A stretch of 19,238 nt of DNA, from the NCBI GenBank assembly GCA_020026395.1, contig JAHHQM010000020.1, positions 1-19,238 of the forward strand. Reading direction: 5' to 3'. The stretch comes from Alistipes sp. Lineage in GTDB: Bacteria > Bacteroidota > Bacteroidia > Bacteroidales > Rikenellaceae. Numbering within the stretch: the stretch's first letter is position 1; every line of letters begins with the position of its first letter. A program made the position numbers and the translations under genes. The notes beneath the pieces are model-generated. The model had not been told where the DNA came from. It saw only the letters and a list, made by a program, of their open reading frames with translations, and did not search any database. Positions 17,001 through 19,238 of this stretch are shown here, piece after piece.

Positions 17001-18218
17001 AGCCCCCCCGTAGTTGCCGCTCAACTTACCCGACTGGCGAACCGAAGCGCTCTGCGATGCGTAGGTAACACCCGTAGCACCCGAACCGGTGTGGTTCATC
17101 CATACGTCGCTCTGATCCAGATAGGGCCAACCCTTGTCGCCCTTCACGGCGTCAGCCTTATCGAAGTCGTTCTTGTAGATGGCATCACCCTCGGGCTGGG
17201 GTTCGGGATCAACCGAGCCGCCCTCGAACGAAATCTCCTGACCGCCTACGCCCTCGACGAGTTTCACGTCATCGATCGAGAAGCACGACGAAACTTTGGC
17301 GTTGAATTTGATCGACAATTTCTCGATCGGCTCCTTCAGCGAGAACTGAGCCTCGAAGAGTACCCAGTTGGGGCGCTGCGTCTCGTCACCGCCAATCTGC
17401 TTGTAGGTGACGCTCTCCGACCAACCCGTACCGTTACCCAGCGTTACCAGGAACTTGGCGGGATCGAAGTGGTTGTCCTTCGACGAATACTCGAAGTAGT
17501 TACCTCCGAACTTGATGCTGAAATTGGTCTTACCCTCGGGCAGCGTGATGTCCTTGATGACGAACTCCGAACCGAAGAATACCTTGTTGTTGCCCGAAGC
17601 ACCTTCGTAACCGCCGCTCGCACCCGAAGTACGAACCGAGCAACCTTTCTGCTCGTAAGTTACGGTTTCGGCACCCGAACCTTCCTGGTTCTTCCAAGCG
17701 TCGCTCTGATCGAGGAACGGCCAGCGGTCGTTCACCTTCTGGGCGATCTCCTTGTCGAAGTTGTTGCCGTAGATCAGCTCCTCGGAGATGATCTCACCAC
17801 CCTTGGTTTGCGAAATCTTAATCGACTTGGTTGCGACAACCTTGTCCTTGCCATAGACGACCGTCGAAACGGAAATCTTGAGTTCGGCGTTACGGCCGTG
17901 CTCATTTTCGTTAAGCGCAGCGACGCCCAACTTTACCGTCTGGTTACCGCGACCCTCCAAAGCGGGCGACACGGCCAGCCACTCCTGGTCGGCACCTGAA
18001 ATTTTCCAGTTGCCGTTGGTAATGATCTGAATGCTCTGGTCTCCGCCGTTCTCGTCGAAGACCAGACCCTGTTCCAGATCCGCACCCGACTCGGCCTTGA
18101 TCTCCAAGGTCGGGATGTCAAAATTGACATCATCGTCGTCCGAACAACCCGTAAACGCCGCGAAGGCCGTCACGATCATTGACACGAACAACAATCGAAA
18201 AAGATGTAAATTTTTCAT
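14043..18218 (-). CDS. Giant multidomain surface lipoprotein with jelly-roll-like and OB-fold repeats
   Basis: This 1391-residue lipoprotein has no recognised catalytic site and is most likely a surface capture or scaffold protein. The start at 18218 (MKNLHLF) puts a signal peptide first; lipobox FTGC with Cys25 is followed by SDDDD, a surface-export signal. A BACON-like domain covers about 36-138. Three jelly-roll-like repeats (about 146-324, 345-526, 549-730) share LDQSD(A/V)W, FFGS, FGGNY and the closing SIDDV/AIDDV; the last two are nearly identical. Two OB-fold repeats (751-935, 947-1131) resemble the YhcR-type OB fold of secreted nucleases (TVKVEGTTGAYNDMFQVSKA). An Ig-like segment (about 1142-1254) and a C-terminal beta domain (about 1267-1391, KITKIEFTY, ending IAKMVVTYE) complete it. 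Linkers are Pro/Glu/Gln-rich (PEPQPGQ). It is first in the operon, after a long leader. Confidence 0.88.
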   Translation of the reverse strand: MKNLHLFRLLFVSMIVTAFAAFTGCSDDDDVNFDIPTLEIKAESGADLEQGLVFDENGGDQSIQIITNGNWKISGADQEWLAVSPALEGRGNQTVKLGVAALNENEHGRNAELKISVSTVVYGKDKVVATKSIKISQTKGGEIISEELIYGNNFDKEIAQKVNDRWPFLDQSDAWKNQEGSGAETVTYEQKGCSVRTSGASGGYEGASGNNKVFFGSEFVIKDITLPEGKTNFSIKFGGNYFEYSSKDNHFDPAKFLVTLGNGTGWSESVTYKQIGGDETQRPNWVLFEAQFSLKEPIEKLSIKFNAKVSSCFSIDDVKLVEGVGGQEISFEGGSVDPEPQPEGDAIYKNDFDKADAVKGDKGWPYLDQSDVWMNHTGSGATGVTYASQSASVRQSGKLSGNYGGASARNKIFFGSTPATFEIEGIELPAGKRNFRLTFGGNYYNYNEKSNTFDVNKFPVVLGNGTALSSKIEYKKIAGDDSTDPYWTQFAADFTLPEGTTSLTIKFEALEASVFAIDDVVLTEGQGGQEISFEGGSVDPEPEPQPSGDAVYKNDFDKADAAQQGGKWPYLDQSDVWINHTGTGAANVTYESKSMSARQSGKLSGNYEGASARNKIFFGSLPAQFSIKGIELPAGKRNFRLTFGGNYYNYNSKSNAFDMAKFPIVLGNGTALSSKIEYKKIAGDDSVDPYWTQFAADFTLPEGTKTLTIMFEALEASVFAIDDIVLTEGQGGPQITFDGGSVDPEPQPGQSMTIAEVIAAGQNQQVTVEAQLIAKHERGFIIEDKTGKLYVYTPTEAKVGATVKVEGTTGAYNDMFQVSKATVTLVKEGTYTYPAAEKWTGAQIESYAHGKDYTITYIEYEGQLDITPNPKYPDSFYYNIILDGTTVKGSLVNPLAGVVDQALNGKKVSVKGYTIGAAGKTRDFFNTMAVEVKEAGGSTPEPQPGQSMTIAEVIATGQNQQVAVEGQIIGKHERGFVIEDKTGKLYVYTPTEAKVGDTVKVEGTTGAYNDMFQVSKATVTLVKEGTYTYPAAEKWTGAQIESYAHGKDYTITYIEYEGQLDITPNPKYPDSFYYNIILDGTTVKGSLVNPLAGVVDQALNGKKVSVKGYTIGASGKTRDFFNTLAVEVKEIGGGTPTPEPGKPVVEITSKFNTAENALQFTVECTSKNAENGKYVCEETAQIKEILASVGDMPLETVYDMIVEQLGRPMDAQALNGAGHVITRSNKTVGTMFTCIVAVSNAQGKTLQSAEAKFEGGSTPEPQPGQGKTLVVDMATLGGTDLDVTMLDQFAPLHIVCEQGVGNNAPKYYANGTSVRLYAENTMTISGAKITKIEFTYSGGRNDFEAPTEGSFSADNAVWTGASSNLVLKVMAHNASGKSGQARIAKMVVTYE
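14917..15212 (-). repeat. 296-bp perfect direct repeat, copy 1 (second OB-fold domain)
   Basis: These bases are identical to 15505-15800, offset by 588 bp (196 codons). The neighbouring bases differ at 14916/15504 and 15213/15801, including silent changes, so the identity stops sharply on both sides. The copy encodes the central part of the second OB-fold repeat. Confidence 0.95.
15505..15800 (-). repeat. 296-bp perfect direct repeat, copy 2 (first OB-fold domain)
   Basis: This is the partner of 14917-15212. It encodes the central part of the first OB-fold repeat, from PAAEKWTG-proximal residues through VVDQALNG. Exact identity in coding DNA beside diverged flanks points to a recent duplication or gene conversion within the gene. 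Confidence 0.95.
15980..17190 (-). repeat. Tandem jelly-roll-like domain repeats 2 and 3 (204-codon period)
   Basis: The two units have a period of 204 residues (612 bp); for example, LDQSDVW lies at 367 and 571, and GKRNFRLTFGGNYYNYN at 431 and 635. They are close in DNA but carry scattered differences, unlike the OB-fold pair. Unit 1 (about 17245-17780) is clearly more diverged, with a 198-residue offset to unit 2. Confidence 0.9.
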
Positions 18219-18509
18219 AGAAATTGGTTTAAAAAAAAAGTTTATTGAATGTTTTATTATATCTTTACTATGGGAAATCTCCCCACCCGACAAATTCGGG
18301 TTGTCGGAAATTACACCCTCAAATACTTCTTCCGTTTCCACCTCCTTGCAATTTACGCTCCAGAAAGGGTTCAGAACAGAGGCTGCAAATTTACGAGAAA
18401 CAATCTAACTCATTTCTCTTTTGTTTGATAATCAATTGTTTGCAGCATTATTCTAAGATACTCCGAACCATCAGTCGGTTTGGTTTGCAAAAGGGTAATA
18501 TGTGGACAA
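18219..18509 (-). promoter_or_regulatory. Long 5' leader of the nuclease/TonB operon
   Basis: If transcription starts from the promoter at 18510-18541, about 285 nt of leader precede the ATG. It contains a perfect 7-bp hairpin, CCGACAA (18287-18293) with TTGTCGG (18301-18307), and a small TGGG/CCCA stem next to it (18271-18285). A second -7 match (TAAATTTG on the minus strand, 18386-18393) without a -33 partner could shorten the leader to about 160 nt. No small reading frame stands out. The length suggests post-transcriptional control, which is inference. Confidence 0.45.
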
Positions 18510-18541
18510 CAAATATACGGAAAATATTCAGAGTTTGCAAA
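18510..18541 (-). promoter_or_regulatory. Consensus promoter of the nuclease/TonB operon
   Basis: On the minus strand TTTG (18538-18541) is followed after 20 nt by TATATTTG (18510-18517), a full match to the Bacteroidetes -33/-7 pattern. It is the best candidate start point for the five-gene cluster. Confidence 0.65.
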
Positions 18542-19238
18542 TTCGGAGACGGTTTTAACGCGTGTAACCAGCACATAATAAATACATAAGGCGACCAGTC
18601 CCGTTTTGAGATATGCCCCCAAGCACATTCTCGTTCGGACTGCACCACCGTCGAAAAGGATTCTCGTGCGGGTCAAACGCTCACCCGCAGCGGAATATTT
18701 TCCGCATTGAATTCTTTTTTCTTTTATGTATCTTGCCCCCGGGCAAGTTTTTGGAGGGCACATCAGCCCTCCGGCATCCATTTTACTCATCTAACATCCA
18801 ACCTTGCACTCATCCAAAAATCACACGTCAAAACTAAACGAATTTTTCCACTCCTCCGCCTAAATTTCCGCCCGTGATCGTCCTTTATTCTTTTTAAGGA
18901 TATTTTCATTCCGAACCGCCCCAACCCGATCTTTTCCAAAGGGTTTTCAGCTTTTGTCCCGACCTTCCGTTCCTTCCACAACCGTCCGCCTCTACCACAC
19001 CCTTCGTCTCTGCTCCGACCTTCCGCCTTTGCCCCACACTTCACCTCCACCCCAATGGATTCCAAAGGGTTACCCCTCTTCCGCACCCTCTTCCGCGCTT
19101 CCCTCGACACGCCCCTCCTCCGCACTACCAAATACCGCCCGTCTTTACACCACCCGTTTCTATACCACACTCCTCTACAATGCCCGTCTTAAGATTTTCC
19201 CACCCCTCCTCGCCCAAGATTTCCCCCGATTCTCATTC
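18542..19238. other. Gene-free region at the right end of the window
   Basis: No gene that I can support is present. Positions 18732-18772 hold two tandem hairpins (listed separately). From about 18780 to 19238 the plus strand is strongly C+T-rich with loosely repeated words such as CCAAAGGGTT (near 18939 and 19062) and CCGACCTTCCG (near 18959 and 19016). A minus-strand open frame at 18787-19170 is only a consequence of this base bias. Confidence 0.55.
18732..18772 (+). other. Two tandem hairpins, the first terminator-like
   Basis: CTTGCC/GGCAAG (18732-18737 with 18742-18747) is followed by TTTTT. GGAGGGC/GCCCTCC (18753-18759 with 18766-18772) then forms a second perfect stem around ACATCA. 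The first could end a plus-strand transcript, but no plus-strand gene lies upstream. A TTG (18707-18709) 19 nt ahead of TATCTTGC (18729-18736) is a marginal promoter match. Confidence 0.4.

Noticed and set aside
14917..17190. Regular repeats considered as a CRISPR array or mobile element
   Set aside because: The repeats are in frame, domain-sized (about 590-612 bp) and encode protein domains. There are no short spacers, cas genes, transposase or terminal inverted repeats.
14103..17999. Plus-strand open frame of 1298 codons opposite the giant lipoprotein gene
   Set aside because: It is a mirror of the repetitive, codon-biased minus-strand gene. The translation is low-complexity without domains or a signal peptide, while the minus strand has a lipobox and clear domains.
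18787..19170. Minus-strand open frame of 127 codons, Arg/Gly/Lys-rich
   Set aside because: The composition follows the purine bias of the strand. There is no ribosome-binding or promoter signal and no domain pattern, so I treat it as chance.

Overview
The window looks like chromosomal DNA of a gut-type Bacteroidales bacterium. Four things point there: promoters of the Bacteroidetes -33/-7 class (TTTG, then TAnnTTTG) ahead of several genes; surface-type lipoproteins whose lipidated Cys is followed by acidic residues; BACON-like, DUF5689-like and TonB-dependent receptor proteins; and moderately GC-rich housekeeping genes. Alistipes or another Rikenellaceae member is my best guess, but that is inference and was not tested.

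Positions 1-7330 hold mostly core genes. A metallo-beta-lactamase-fold hydrolase (+) converges through a bidirectional terminator on a secreted DUF1566-like protein (-). Next comes a divergent promoter region, then ftsY and rimO (+), overlapping by 14 nt: a co-translational targeting receptor coupled to a ribosomal-protein S12 methylthiotransferase. A separate promoter drives a small coiled-coil protein and zapA (cell division). About 190 nt after zapA lies an RNA that folds as a long closed rod ending in a U-tract, which I call 6S RNA (ssrS). It is followed by rny (RNase Y) and its terminator.

Positions 7513-18541 hold one long minus-strand cluster, probably a single operon read from right to left. 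A consensus promoter at 18510-18541 is followed by a leader of about 285 nt. The genes in order are: a 1391-residue surface lipoprotein (BACON-like domain, three jelly-roll-like repeats, two OB-fold repeats, two further C-terminal domains); a DNA/RNA non-specific endonuclease lipoprotein; a secreted endonuclease/exonuclease/phosphatase-fold enzyme; a TonB-dependent outer-membrane receptor; and a DUF5689-like OB-fold lipoprotein. A strong terminator closes the cluster at 7513-7549. My reading is a cell-surface system that binds, cuts and imports products of extracellular nucleic acid: OB-fold lipoproteins capture, two unrelated nucleases degrade, and the TonB receptor takes up the products. The OB-fold plus EEP-nuclease combination occurs as a single polypeptide in known secreted nucleases; here the parts are separate genes together with an importer. 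Substrate and function are inferred, not shown.

Positions 18542-19238 hold no gene I can support. They contain a pair of tandem hairpins and about 450 nt of strongly pyrimidine-biased, weakly repetitive sequence.
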